Assembly (NCBI GenBank): GCA_900550145.1
Contig: URRF01000001.1
Coordinates: forward strand, 26,225-90,224
Direction of reading: 5' to 3'
Length of the DNA: 64,000 bases
Origin: an uncultured Mollicutes bacterium
GTDB lineage: Bacteria > Bacillota_I > Bacilli_A > RF39 > UBA660
The notes beneath the pieces were generated by a model, which was given only the letters and a program-made list of their open reading frames with translations, was not told the DNA's origin and made no database searches. A program made the translations under genes and the position numbers. Shown piece by piece: positions 37,921 through 46,505 of this stretch (the stretch's first letter is position 1; each line of letters opens with the position of its first letter).

Positions 37921-38628
37921 TTATGCTAAATTAACAGAAGAAATTTCAGCAGTATCACGTATAACATTAGTATTCCATGTTTCAAGTATAAGTTTCTTAA
38001 TAGAACTAATCATATCTTCTGGTAGAAGAAATTCATCGTCATCACTTATAGAATCAATATTAAAAGATTTATCATTAGTTTCTACTTCAATAATATGAGG
38101 ATATTCAAATACAGATTCTATAACGATAGCTCCTAAGTTATTAAATTCAGAATCATTAATACAATTTATATAAATATATTCGTTTATATAATCGTATGTA
38201 ACACTTTGGCATAAACCGGGAAGACTACCATAATATTTAGAAACAGATTCTTTAACAAAAGGAATAACGATAGAATTTTTAACTCCAGCAGTACGAACAG
38301 AATGGAAAGGAAGATTATTAGTTAGTCTAACAGGACGAGGAACTTTAACTTTTGTTCTCTTAATTTTAGGAATAGGAAGATCTCCACTTTGATAAATATC
38401 TCCATCAGGAACATCAACAAGACTAATTTTAAATCTTTGTTGTAGAACTTTATCTGTATAATTATGATTAGCATAACTATGACGTATAAGTTCATTACGA
38501 GCATGAATAATACCAAGTTTAATAGCACGTCTTACAGGAATACTATCTGCTTGTTTTACAGAATGAGCAATTTCAGAAATAAGTTGATTAATACTTGCCA
38601 TACATTCATTATTTATATGATTATACAT
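37921..38628 (-). CDS. Head-tail connector/ring protein (up to 235 aa)
   Basis: The N-terminal helices (ASINQLISEIAHSV, then PVRRAIKLGIIHARNELIRHS) and a beta-rich C-terminal half resemble the ring-forming connector proteins of crAss-like phages and other podoviruses. It is the first gene of the tail operon; a terminator at 38722-38753 lies behind the preceding gene, so a promoter should sit in 38629-38721. Two starts are possible: ATG at 38628 and ATG at 38601 (MASINQL). The second gives a more typical N-terminus and I slightly favour it, but the longer form is listed. Confidence 0.6.
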   Translation of the reverse strand: MYNHINNECMASINQLISEIAHSVKQADSIPVRRAIKLGIIHARNELIRHSYANHNYTDKVLQQRFKISLVDVPDGDIYQSGDLPIPKIKRTKVKVPRPVRLTNNLPFHSVRTAGVKNSIVIPFVKESVSKYYGSLPGLCQSVTYDYINEYIYINCINDSEFNNLGAIVIESVFEYPHIIEVETNDKSFNIDSISDDDEFLLPEDMISSIKKLILETWNTNVIRDTAEISSVNLA

Positions 38629-38721
38629 TTCAATATTATAACTGCGAGCAAATATAATATTAGTTGAAAAAGAACAAAGAAAAGTAATAAATTTTTTACA
38701 TTAGGTATATAAACAACAAAA

Positions 38722-38753
38722 GCGGCAACATGTTTAGAAATACATATTGCCGC
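38722..38753 (-). terminator. Terminator after the 169-aa gene
   Basis: The arms GCGGCAACATGT and ACATATTGCCGC form a hairpin with one mismatch in the stem; the minus strand continues TTTTGTTGTTT. It separates the 38.8-40.2 kb genes from the tail operon. Confidence 0.8.
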
Positions 38754-38774
38754 AACAACAAATCTAATATAAAC

Positions 38775-39284
38775 TCAATTAGCTGTTTTAAAGTAATTCC
38801 AAGTTTTAGTACTACCAGAATCTTCATCTTTAAAATAAAAAGTAATAGCAGATTCAATAATTTTATTATCTAACTCATTCTTATTAATATTACGGAACCA
38901 TTCAGAATATAATCTAATATAATCATGATATTGAGCATTAATAGCAACATAAACGTCCCATACAGTAATACTACTATTTATATTACGAACATATTTATCA
39001 AATACATTTTTAGCACAATCATAATTATATATTTCTCCTTTACAAATTTTGCCATTATCGGCAGTATGATACATAGTACTTACTTGCCATTTTGCATATT
39101 CTTCATCAAAATGAGCACCTTTAATAGATTCATGAAGTTTTCTCATAGATTTCCAAAATATTTTGTTATCCTGTTTTTCAACATAATCAAAAATATTATG
39201 TAAACTCATAACTCCATTATATAATTCTGTAGAAGAAACATTTGCTTCTTTATAACTATTTATAATATCTTTATATTTAGACAT
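38775..39284 (-). CDS. Hypothetical structural-region protein (169 aa)
   Basis: This all-helical, Tyr/Trp-rich protein (KWQVSTMYHTADNGKICKG near residues 65-83, YHDYIRLYSEWFRN near 118-131) resembles a small conserved family that I have seen only in Bacteroidales phage structural clusters. No catalytic residues stand out. It is the last gene of a short operon (40172 to 38775) and is followed by a strong terminator. A head-completion or internal protein role is a guess. Confidence 0.6.
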   Translation of the reverse strand: MSKYKDIINSYKEANVSSTELYNGVMSLHNIFDYVEKQDNKIFWKSMRKLHESIKGAHFDEEYAKWQVSTMYHTADNGKICKGEIYNYDCAKNVFDKYVRNINSSITVWDVYVAINAQYHDYIRLYSEWFRNINKNELDNKIIESAITFYFKDEDSGSTKTWNYFKTAN

Positions 39285-39290
39285 AAAATA

Positions 39291-39662
39291 TTAATTTAAT
39301 AAGTTTTGTTTAAATGATTCAATATCGTTATAATCAAACACAAGTTGTTTATCAAAAGAAGGAATATTAATTTTAATAGTACCATTTCCAATTTCTATAC
39401 CACTAAATACATTAGGATATTTTTTAACTTGAGCAACAACTAAATTATCAATACTTTCGCTTAAAATTCCTTCAATATCGACTTTACCGTCTTTATCTTC
39501 TATAGCTTTTAATAATCCATCTAATTTTCCTATATAATTGTTAGCCACACGTGATACATAAGGTTTTATAATAAAAGAAAAAGGATTATTATCTAATATT
39601 TCATTAAGTTTTCCACTTACAAAAGTAGATATTTTATCTACAATAACTTTTCTTTCTACCAT
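39291..39662 (-). CDS. Hypothetical protein (123 aa)
   Basis: The protein is small and mixed alpha/beta, with a helical N-terminal half (ISTFVSGKLNEILDN) and a beta-rich C-terminus (GIEIGNGTIKINIPSF). It is tightly packed, six bases after the 167-aa gene and six bases before the 169-aa gene. Nothing recognised; probably a minor virion or assembly protein by context. Confidence 0.6.
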   Translation of the reverse strand: MVERKVIVDKISTFVSGKLNEILDNNPFSFIIKPYVSRVANNYIGKLDGLLKAIEDKDGKVDIEGILSESIDNLVVAQVKKYPNVFSGIEIGNGTIKINIPSFDKQLVFDYNDIESFKQNLLN

Positions 39663-39668
39663 AATATA

Positions 39669-40172
39669 TTAATTTAAAGTTTTAATAAATTCTGCATAAG
39701 TAAGGTTTGGATTTAATCGAGCAGCTTCTTGAAATCTTTTAAAAATTTCAATATTTTTATTAGCTTCTTTAATAATTTCTTCTTTCTTTACTTTTATATT
39801 ATTTAATTGTTTTTCTAATAATTCTTTTCCTTGTGGAGAAGCAGCAACTTTATCTTTAACAGAATTAATTAATTCTTCTTGAATCATAAGTTGAAGTTCT
39901 CTTTCAATAGAAATATAAGTTTCATCTTTAGCTAAAAGTTCTTTTTGATCATTTGTCATAGAAGCAATTTCATTATTAATAGAATCCCAAATATTTACCG
40001 CATTATTAATATTTTGTTGAGCAGGCTGTTTAGCTTGTATAAGTTGTTGTTTTATATTATTAAGTTTTTGAAGCTCCTGTTCAATAACAGAAATATATCC
40101 TTCAGGATTATTTTGAGCTATACTTAATAAAGGATCTGTTTGACCAAGATTAAATTGATATTGAGGTGTCAT
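39669..40172 (-). CDS. Coiled-coil hypothetical protein (167 aa)
   Basis: The protein is Gln/Asn/Glu-rich and nearly all helical, with heptad-like stretches (about residues 25-60 and 100-145). The start (MTPQYQFNLGQTDPLLSIAQ) and the short C-terminal helix (NPNLTYAEFIKTL) look like assembly-chaperone or scaffold-type features, which is inference. It is the first gene after the terminator at 40207-40232. Confidence 0.6.
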   Translation of the reverse strand: MTPQYQFNLGQTDPLLSIAQNNPEGYISVIEQELQKLNNIKQQLIQAKQPAQQNINNAVNIWDSINNEIASMTNDQKELLAKDETYISIERELQLMIQEELINSVKDKVAASPQGKELLEKQLNNIKVKKEEIIKEANKNIEIFKRFQEAARLNPNLTYAEFIKTLN

Positions 40173-40206
40173 ATTAATTTGTTGTTTATTTTGTTATATA
40201 AAATAA

Positions 40207-40232
40207 GAAGTAGGAGAATAGTCTCCTACTTC
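40207..40232 (-). terminator. Terminator after the 230-aa gene
   Basis: A perfect 11-bp stem, GAAGTAGGAGA and TCTCCTACTTC, has an ATAG loop and is followed on the minus strand by TTATTTTATAT. Confidence 0.85.
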
Positions 40233-40247
40233 AATTAGAGTATTAAA

Positions 40248-40940
40248 TTATGCTGCTGGAGTAGGAGTTGTAGATTGTATATGACAAGGATTATAACTTG
40301 CATAACCTTCAACAACAGGAGTATTAGGAAGAACTACTTCACCACTTATCATACGACAAGTTCTACGCCACAAATTGAAATCAGCATGTTCAGCAACACG
40401 ACGAATATCGCACTGAATCAAAGCATCTTGATAAGGGCGAGTAGCTTTTAAAACAGCAAGTTCTGTACGAAGTTCTCCAATTTCAGAAGACAATTCATCT
40501 TTGCTATCACGAGAATACTTATACAAATTAAATGCGTCTTCGTTATGTTTAGCATTAATAGCGTCAAAACCATTACGCATAGCAGAATAAATACTAAATA
40601 ATTCAGCATTAAGAACATTTCTATCGTCTTGACGAGCTTTTTGAGCATCATATGCTTTCTGCCACATACCATTAACAAGTTCTACAAAATCAGCACATTG
40701 TTTACGTTCAAGATATTGCTCATTAGCAGCTATAGCAACTTCTCCAGCATTAGTACCACAATTTCTGCCAAATATTCCAAGAGGATTACAACCGTTGTTA
40801 AGCAAGGAAACAGCAAGACCACCAATACCAAGTCCGAGAGCAGTTCCAGCCAATCCTTTAGAAGCATATTCCTTCTTTGTATGTTCTTTTTCGTCCATTT
40901 GAACATAACCTTTTACATTTTCTTTATCTACAAGAACCAT
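40248..40940 (-). CDS. Glycine-zipper virion-type protein (230 aa)
   Basis: A hydrophobic glycine-zipper (GLAGTALGLGIGGLAVSLL, about residues 29-47) with a following Cys/Asn loop leads into a long charged helix (about 65-170) and a Pro/Thr tail. This layout is common in Bacteroides phage structural clusters, sometimes annotated only as a conserved protein. It has its own terminator (40207-40232) and lies downstream of another (41016-41055), so it is probably transcribed alone, suggesting high or distinct expression. The role is unknown; a membrane-interacting virion protein is plausible. Confidence 0.6.
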   Translation of the reverse strand: MVLVDKENVKGYVQMDEKEHTKKEYASKGLAGTALGLGIGGLAVSLLNNGCNPLGIFGRNCGTNAGEVAIAANEQYLERKQCADFVELVNGMWQKAYDAQKARQDDRNVLNAELFSIYSAMRNGFDAINAKHNEDAFNLYKYSRDSKDELSSEIGELRTELAVLKATRPYQDALIQCDIRRVAEHADFNLWRRTCRMISGEVVLPNTPVVEGYASYNPCHIQSTTPTPAA

Positions 40941-41015
40941 AAGATTAATAATTAAATTAGTTAATAAATAAGTTTGTAATCGATTACATTACAAATAACA
41001 AAATTCATTTACAAA

Positions 41016-41055
41016 AAAACGCATAATCACAATGCTATTTGTAACTATGCGTTTT
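41016..41055 (-). terminator. Terminator after the HTH gene
   Basis: AAAACGCATA and TATGCGTTTT arms (10 bp) with a 20-base loop; the minus strand continues with a run of seven T. Confidence 0.85.
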
Positions 41056-41080
41056 AAGGTATAACTATATTCGTAATATA

Positions 41081-41413
41081 TTATAAGCCTTGTTTATCTT
41101 TATACTTTTTAATACGAGCTAAAGTAGCTTTATCAAAATCTTTCTTACTCCAATTAAGTTCTTTAAAACCGTATTCTTTATGACCACGAGGAATTAATCC
41201 TAATTTAATATAATTATCAAAAGTACTTGGACTACAATGTAAAATACGTTCACATGCTTCACGTTTACTTATACGTTTAATACCTCTGTTTAACTTTGTT
41301 AGACTTGATATAATATCGTCTAATTCATCATCGCTATGATTACTATTACCAGCGTCGATATTATTTATTGCTTCTTCAAGTACTTTTCTTAATATCTTTA
41401 ATTTTACGTTCAT
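41081..41413 (-). CDS. Helix-turn-helix DNA-binding protein (110 aa)
   Basis: The C-terminal half contains an excisionase/MerR-like HTH (ISKREACERILHCSPSTFDN, about residues 52-71) followed by a wing-like segment (YIKLGLIPRGHKEYGFKEL). Proteins of this type are widespread in Bacteroides phages and mobile elements and are assumed to regulate transcription. ATG at 41413 is chosen because the longer frame upstream would add an unlikely 37-residue hydrophobic stretch that is the shadow of the overlapping membrane gene. It overlaps that gene by 38 bases. Confidence 0.7.
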   Translation of the reverse strand: MNVKLKILRKVLEEAINNIDAGNSNHSDDELDDIISSLTKLNRGIKRISKREACERILHCSPSTFDNYIKLGLIPRGHKEYGFKELNWSKKDFDKATLARIKKYKDKQGL

Positions 41414-41771
41414 TACGATTATTTTTAATATGAATATATGTAGATATACAAATAAATATCGCAGCAATAAAATGATAAACAATAAGTAATTGAATATCAG
41501 AAATAGGTATTCGATAATAAGCATCTAAATTAGCTATTAAAAGATTAATAATATTAGCAGTAATTATAAAACGATGCCATTTACAAAAACCAAAAACATA
41601 ACTACAAACATATAAAAGAAAAGTAGTAGTTATAGAATTACCTATTATAAAATCTAATATATAACTAATAATATAAATATCGCTAAAACAATATAATATA
41701 TTATTAAACAACATACCTACCATTTGTATGATAGGTATGTACTTTATTAAAACTATAAATAGTCTTTTCAT
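41376..41771 (-). CDS. Multi-pass membrane protein (131 aa)
   Basis: Four hydrophobic segments (about residues 3-28, 35-62, 68-84 and 96-115) predict a small polytopic inner-membrane protein with a basic C-terminal tail (HIKNNRNERKIKDIKKS). ATG at 41771 is preferred over the TTG two codons upstream. Members of this group are found beside small HTH genes in Bacteroides phages; a holin-like or superinfection-related role is possible but unproven. A 9-bp hairpin (41711-41719 with 41732-41740) falls in its early codons. Confidence 0.65.
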   Translation of the reverse strand: MKRLFIVLIKYIPIIQMVGMLFNNILYCFSDIYIISYILDFIIGNSITTTFLLYVCSYVFGFCKWHRFIITANIINLLIANLDAYYRIPISDIQLLIVYHFIAAIFICISTYIHIKNNRNERKIKDIKKST

Positions 41772-41777
41772 TAACAA

Positions 41778-41876
41778 TTATTTCTTTTTACCTCCATTAC
41801 CATATTGAGGTCTATTAATAGGAGGATTTGGTTTCTTAGGCCCAGCACTACCTGTACCTCTATTAGGTCTACCCAT
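41778..41876 (-). CDS. Very small basic Gly/Pro-rich protein (32 aa)
   Basis: The reading frame from ATG at 41874-41876 to TAA at 41778-41780 encodes a Gly/Pro/Lys/Asn-rich peptide beginning MGRPNRGTGSAGPKK and ending GNGGKKK. It fits exactly between the head-fibre-like gene and the membrane gene, with the same codon use, and similar 30-40 aa peptides occur at this place in Bacteroides phages. The function is unknown. Confidence 0.55.
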   Translation of the reverse strand: MGRPNRGTGSAGPKKPNPPINRPQYGNGGKKK

Positions 41877-41888
41877 AATAATATTAGA

Positions 41889-41966
41889 TTAAGATAAAAT
41901 ACCAGCAGTTTTAAGATTAGCAATTAAAGAATTAACTGCTGTTTTAACATCTTCAATTGTATCTCC
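41889..41966 (-). other. In-frame extension of the head-fibre-like gene beyond a TAA stop
   Basis: Directly after the TAA at 41967-41969 the same frame stays open for 25 codons (GDTIEDVKTAVNSLIANL, then KTAGILS) to TAA at 41889. The final LIANLKTAGIL-type ending is the usual C-terminus of head-fibre-like proteins in Bacteroides phages, so the stop cuts a normally continuous protein. AAGGAG just before an ATT codon could allow separate initiation. Readthrough, mutation and sequencing error are not distinguishable here. Confidence 0.6.
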
Positions 41967-42164
41967 TTAAATTTCAGTAACAGTAGCTGCTTGTTTAACA
42001 AGACCGAGTTTTTCTTCTGTAGCAGCTTCATAAGTAGGGATTTCTTGAGAAGATTGTTCAGCTAATTGAAGAATAATATTAACTAATACATCTTTTTGTT
42101 CTTTTGCAAGAGGAACAGCTTGCATAGCCCAATTAAGTTTTGCAGCAATTTCTTTTGTATTCAT
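41967..42164 (-). CDS. Head-fibre-like protein, N-terminal part (65 aa before an in-frame TAA)
   Basis: The start (MNTKEIAAKLNWAMQAVPLA) and the segment EEKLGLVKQAATV match the pattern of small head-fibre proteins common in Bacteroides phages, which are normally about 90 residues. The frame stops at TAA (41967-41969), but the expected C-terminus continues in the same frame to 41889. In the capsid of crAss-like phages head fibres decorate the surface. The gene follows a membrane protein gene by 15 bases. Confidence 0.6.
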   Translation of the reverse strand: MNTKEIAAKLNWAMQAVPLAKEQKDVLVNIILQLAEQSSQEIPTYEAATEEKLGLVKQAATVTEI

Positions 42165-42179
42165 AATTATATATTTAAT

Positions 42180-42500
42180 TTAAAGTTTATCAATATGTTT
42201 ATAACCGACTCCAAGTTTATCAAGTATAGGTTTAAGTAACCAACTATAAAAAACAGGAGAAAAAATAGCAGAATTAAGCAAAGTTATATAATCTTTATAA
42301 CCAGAAAATATATAAGCAGCAGTAATAAATATAATAGATATTGTAAGAACAATACGTTTACTCCAAGTAGAAACTTTTTTATCTTTATTAATATAATCAA
42401 TAAATTTAATTATAATATAAGTTAGTATAACAATAGAAAAAATATAAGAGAAATTAAAATGATTAAGTATATCGCTAAAAACTATATTTGTAATATCCAT
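42180..42500 (-). CDS. Small membrane protein, holin candidate (106 aa)
   Basis: Three hydrophobic stretches (about residues 15-36, 49-68 and 74-92) with a short basic cytoplasmic loop (NKDKKVSTWSKR) suggest a small three-pass membrane protein. Size and topology are holin-like. It is, however, far from the endolysin cassette at 59-60 kb, so the assignment is tentative. It heads the small-gene run that continues through the fibre-like, HTH and membrane genes. Confidence 0.5.
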   Translation of the reverse strand: MDITNIVFSDILNHFNFSYIFSIVILTYIIIKFIDYINKDKKVSTWSKRIVLTISIIFITAAYIFSGYKDYITLLNSAIFSPVFYSWLLKPILDKLGVGYKHIDKL

Positions 42501-42611
42501 AATATTATTTTAATTAATATATTGTTTATTATTGCTATCAACAATATTTATATCAATATAATTTTAAATATAATATCTTTATATTAAATAACAAAATTAT
42601 AATTGTTTATT

Positions 42612-43718
42612 TTAATAGTTTCCTAAAAAGAAAAAATCTGACATAGTATTAACTAAACTTGTACTAAAAGTACGTCCATTTTTGATTATATTAATATAAT
42701 CTTTATTATCATTACTTATTTCAAGATTAGCAAATGTAGAAAAAGATTGTTCAGACGATATAGCGTCTATAGCAGAAGAATTAAGATTATTAATAGATTT
42801 AACAAATTTTGAATTACTAACCATTTCCGTATATTCAAAAACAGTAGGAATATACATTTTACATAATGATTGGTTATATCCATTATATATTGAAGGAAAT
42901 GTTACTCTAAAACGTGAAAAGGGCATAATTCTATCAATAAACACATATCTTGAAATGGACTTAAATATATTACTACCGTTATGTTCATTTATAGAACTTC
43001 TTGCTAAATCATTAATAATAGTTTGGTCAAAACTTTCAAGTTGTATATATATTCCATTATAACCAATAATAGGAAAAGGTAAAAAACTTCTATATTCAGT
43101 ATTAACAACTATACCTAATATCATAGAATTAAAATAAGTATTGTAATATTCTAAAGGAAGAATTGTACCATCTTTTAGTAAATAATCTCCTGTTTTAAGA
43201 TTATAATCCGTATGTAATTTACAAAAATGATTATCTGGATTACCAACAATTCTATAAGTTAACCCTGGTCTATTATAAATATAATATTCAAAATCTTCAT
43301 TAGGAATTAATTTATATTGATTACTTTCAGTATCTTGAACATATTTTAAACCATAAGTTGTAGCATTAGTAACTTGATTTCTATTAAATAAATATTGACC
43401 ATGAAATTTAAATATTAATTTATCGGTATTAATTGTAGCATAAGTAGTATCTCCAATACCAAAACAATTTTTATCTTGTAAAAAATATAAATTAGTATTA
43501 GTTATAGTAGTATTTTGTACAGCTACTTCTTGAAGAATATTTTCTATAACCCCAGCAAATGGTATTTGAGGCTTACTTATAAGACGCCCTTTACAAAATA
43601 ATGCTCCTTTAGGGAAATCATTAGCTGCAGTATTAACTACAGCTAATTCATCAGCCACAAGATTTCTCTCGCTTAAAAAATTAGAAAAAGTTCTATAAAC
43701 ATTAAATCTTTTAGCCAT
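42612..43718 (-). CDS. Tail/appendage structural protein (368 aa)
   Basis: This beta-rich, Tyr/Phe/Asn-rich protein starts MAKRFNVYRTFSNFLSERN and has many short beta segments (GDYLLKDGTILPLEYYN, FRVTFPSIYNGYNQ), with no membrane segment. It lies next to two fibre-type genes, so a tail-fibre or baseplate-like appendage protein is likely. The gap upstream holds a 24-base tandem repeat with hairpins. The 111-base AT-rich gap downstream shows no clear feature. Confidence 0.5.
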   Translation of the reverse strand: MAKRFNVYRTFSNFLSERNLVADELAVVNTAANDFPKGALFCKGRLISKPQIPFAGVIENILQEVAVQNTTITNTNLYFLQDKNCFGIGDTTYATINTDKLIFKFHGQYLFNRNQVTNATTYGLKYVQDTESNQYKLIPNEDFEYYIYNRPGLTYRIVGNPDNHFCKLHTDYNLKTGDYLLKDGTILPLEYYNTYFNSMILGIVVNTEYRSFLPFPIIGYNGIYIQLESFDQTIINDLARSSINEHNGSNIFKSISRYVFIDRIMPFSRFRVTFPSIYNGYNQSLCKMYIPTVFEYTEMVSNSKFVKSINNLNSSAIDAISSEQSFSTFANLEISNDNKDYINIIKNGRTFSTSLVNTMSDFFFLGNY

Positions 43719-43741
43719 ATTACTATATTAATTAGAAAAAG

Positions 43742-43788
43742 TATTATAATACTTTTTATGATTTTTATTATAATACTTTTTATGATTT
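43742..43788. repeat. Tandem AT-rich direct repeat with hairpins
   Basis: TATTATAATACTTTTTATG plus ATTT occurs at 43742-43764 and again at 43766-43788, a period of 24 bases. With the flanking AAAAAG this forms the palindrome AAAGTATTATAATACTTT, a likely weak terminator for the 518-aa gene. Confidence 0.6.
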
Positions 43789-43804
43789 GTATGTATATTA
43801 TACT

Positions 43805-45361
43805 TTATACTTCATGCCAAGCAAATGCTTCAATTATAGCTTGTTCAACAACTTCACTTATTTTAGCGTTAATACCTTCAATTTTAATACCATTATCACT
43901 TAAAGAAAGATAAGGTTCAGATGTTGGATCTATAATTAAATGAATATCTTTTCCTGTTACTTTAACACCATTAGTTCCTTGATAAACATCTATAAGACCG
44001 GTTACATCAAGATAAATAGCATCCTTACCAGCATCAGTATTAAAAGTAATAACAAGATAAGTACCCGGGTCATGAGATTCTGGATCTGTTACAAGCTCAA
44101 CAGTATTAATCATACCGTCTTTAATAAATGCAGTAGCGTCAATACTTGCTATAATAGAAGAATCAAAACCTTCAAGATTAATCTTCTTAGTTTTAGTATT
44201 ATAAGTAAGATTAAGATGACCTTCTACATTAGTACCGTTTTTCTTAATAAAGTTTTGACCTGTAACATCTCTTAGAGCAGTTGTATCTTCAGCTTTAAGA
44301 CCATTAGGCCCTAAACTAAGAGTAACATTTCCTTGAGTAGTATCAAGTTTAATACCAACAGTAGGTGTTTGTTCAGAACCACCTATTTCAATACCTTTAT
44401 TAGCAGCAGCTACAACTCTTGTAACTTTACGTGTTAAATCATCACTTGTTGCTATAGAGTATTTAGTAAGATTAGAAATACTATCCCAATTATTTCCAGA
44501 ATGAGTAGCTCTAAATTTTAAAATATGAGTATTATTATCTCCACCACTTACAATAGCGTTAATTAAATAAGTAGTTGTATTAATCGCAGATACTCTTACA
44601 TAATATTGTCCATATTGAGTTTTAGCAATAAATATTTTTTTACTATCAACAGCTTCCTTAAAATCAGTATAAGGTGTGAGAATAGTGGCAATAATAGATA
44701 TAGATTCGTTTGTAAGAGTTAAAATATCTCCAAGAAAATATATATTATCTAATCTTTCTAAATCTTCAGCAACAGCTAATTTTTGTGGAGTAATAGATTC
44801 AACACCTAAAGATTCAAGCCAATCATTATTATCATGTTTAATAACATATTTTGTAATTATAGGATTACCGCTGGAATTACTATTAATAGTTATAATAAAT
44901 TTACCTTCTTCAACTACAGATCCTTCATGATTTATAGATCCAACAGTATAATAATTATCAACAACACATAATAGTAATTTATTGTTATTATAAGCATCTA
45001 AAAAATCATTATATTCTCCTAAAATATCTACAATTTCACTTTTAGCAGAATTTTCAGATAAAGTACTTAAATCAGAAATTGTATAGATAGGAGATTCTCC
45101 AGCATTACCATCAACGCGAATCCAAGAAGAAATAGAAGTATAAGCGTCGGGATTAATAAGCATGAACAAAGCATTTTGTCCATTATAGTTAACAGGAACA
45201 ACAAGACCTTTAAACAGCCAAACTTTACCATCACTATCAACCCATGTAGATTGTTGAGTTAATTCTTCATAAGTAATATACGTTTGTCTTGCGTCAAGTG
45301 GTGCTTGTTTTTTTACTTCAAGACTCGCACTAAAATTAAATGTGCCTCTTTCTCTTGCCAT
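43805..45361 (-). CDS. Fibre-type appendage protein (518 aa)
   Basis: The N-terminus (MARERGTFNFSASLEVKKQAPLDAR) and the segments WVDSDGKVWLFKGLVV and ISSWIRVDG are typical of Bacteroides phage fibre proteins. The C-terminal half has the repeated pattern DGMINTVELVTDPE, DPGTYLVITFNTDAGKDAIY and DVTGLIDVYQG often seen in such fibres. It is probably a tail or head fibre contacting the host capsule. Codon use is uniform, and only 18 bases separate it from the 364-aa gene. Receptor specificity cannot be read from the sequence. Confidence 0.6.
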   Translation of the reverse strand: MARERGTFNFSASLEVKKQAPLDARQTYITYEELTQQSTWVDSDGKVWLFKGLVVPVNYNGQNALFMLINPDAYTSISSWIRVDGNAGESPIYTISDLSTLSENSAKSEIVDILGEYNDFLDAYNNNKLLLCVVDNYYTVGSINHEGSVVEEGKFIITINSNSSGNPIITKYVIKHDNNDWLESLGVESITPQKLAVAEDLERLDNIYFLGDILTLTNESISIIATILTPYTDFKEAVDSKKIFIAKTQYGQYYVRVSAINTTTYLINAIVSGGDNNTHILKFRATHSGNNWDSISNLTKYSIATSDDLTRKVTRVVAAANKGIEIGGSEQTPTVGIKLDTTQGNVTLSLGPNGLKAEDTTALRDVTGQNFIKKNGTNVEGHLNLTYNTKTKKINLEGFDSSIIASIDATAFIKDGMINTVELVTDPESHDPGTYLVITFNTDAGKDAIYLDVTGLIDVYQGTNGVKVTGKDIHLIIDPTSEPYLSLSDNGIKIEGINAKISEVVEQAIIEAFAWHEV

Positions 45362-45379
45362 ATTATTAACTCCTTTCTA

Positions 45380-46474
45380 TTATTTACTAAATGTAATATT
45401 AAATGTACTTTCTCCATTAAATCCAGCGTCATTACGAGTATAAACTGCATACTCAACTTGTTTACCTTGAACTTTAATATTTTCAGTTGTCTTAGTAAAT
45501 TTATCTGTACCATAATTTTCGTATTTGCCAGACAAAGTATTAAGAAGTTCAACTTTAGTTAAAGTATATTTTACAGGAAGTTTAAAAGTATGTTTGTTAG
45601 GACCTTCAGCTTTAAATTTAACAGCACTAAGAGTATTAGAAGTAGTAAGTGCTAATTTAGCAAAAGCTTCATTATTATCTTTATTAGTAAAATAAGGATA
45701 TACGCCATTAATAGTTACAGCAGCACTATCAACTGTTCCAGCAGGAAGAGGAGTTTGATAGTTATTACCTTTACTATCTAAAGGTTGAGGACCATGTTGA
45801 TAAGCAGCTCTATATTTATACGTTATAGCTCCTTCAGGAATTTCTGTTGGAAATGTTTTATTAGTAGGTGTATTATTAATATAAATAAACGAACCAGCAG
45901 AATCTAAAGCACCACCCCTATTTTGTTTTTTAACACCAGCTATTTTAATAGCTCCAGCGTTATATATTGTATTAAAACTTGCTGCAACAGGAACTGAAGC
46001 TCCAGTTGTACCAACTTCTTGAATAGTAGGTGTAGTTGAAGTACTTTTTAAACTCAAAGAAGCAGTAGGAGCTTCAAACGTAGGATTAACAGTAGGAAAT
46101 ATAAGTTCATCAAAAAGTTGAGAAAAAGTTTTATTTTTAAGTTGAGCTACAGTAGTTCCAGCGGGTATACCACCAAGAGCATTAACAGTAGCTATATCAT
46201 CAGATAAAGCGGATTTATATTTAAGTATTTCAGCTAAGTCGACAGTTTTACTTGAACCATCAATCATAGTAATTTTAAGAGTAGTTCCTTCAATACTAAC
46301 AGCCTTTATACCACCAGAATAAGAAGTACCATTAACTAAAAGTTCATGAGTATCAGTAGTAAAATAAAGTTTATCTAAATGATCAACAGCAGGTTTATAA
46401 CTTGCTTTAAGACCACTAAACAATATACCTGTAAATTCGGTAAGAATTTTAGTTTGCAAATCGTTATATTTCAT
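45380..46474 (-). CDS. Appendage protein with Ig-like region (364 aa)
   Basis: The N-terminal segment (AVDHLDKLYFTTDTHELLVNG) resembles the attachment domain of Bacteroides phage fibres. A middle stretch (VAQLKNKTFSQLFDELIFPT, then VNPTFEAPTASLSL) leads into a beta-rich, Thr/Ser/Lys-rich C-terminal half with Ig-like character. It lies between a 195-aa gene and the 518-aa fibre, in the same operon. It is probably a structural appendage that binds host surface glycans, which is inference from family patterns. Confidence 0.55.
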   Translation of the reverse strand: MKYNDLQTKILTEFTGILFSGLKASYKPAVDHLDKLYFTTDTHELLVNGTSYSGGIKAVSIEGTTLKITMIDGSSKTVDLAEILKYKSALSDDIATVNALGGIPAGTTVAQLKNKTFSQLFDELIFPTVNPTFEAPTASLSLKSTSTTPTIQEVGTTGASVPVAASFNTIYNAGAIKIAGVKKQNRGGALDSAGSFIYINNTPTNKTFPTEIPEGAITYKYRAAYQHGPQPLDSKGNNYQTPLPAGTVDSAAVTINGVYPYFTNKDNNEAFAKLALTTSNTLSAVKFKAEGPNKHTFKLPVKYTLTKVELLNTLSGKYENYGTDKFTKTTENIKVQGKQVEYAVYTRNDAGFNGESTFNITFSK

Positions 46475-46505
46475 TACTTTTATATTTTAAATGATGATTA
46501 ATAAT

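Noticed and set aside
41414..41524. N-terminal hydrophobic extension of the HTH protein
   Set aside because: The extra 37 residues are the shadow of the overlapping membrane-protein gene; ATG at 41413 gives a normal soluble HTH protein.
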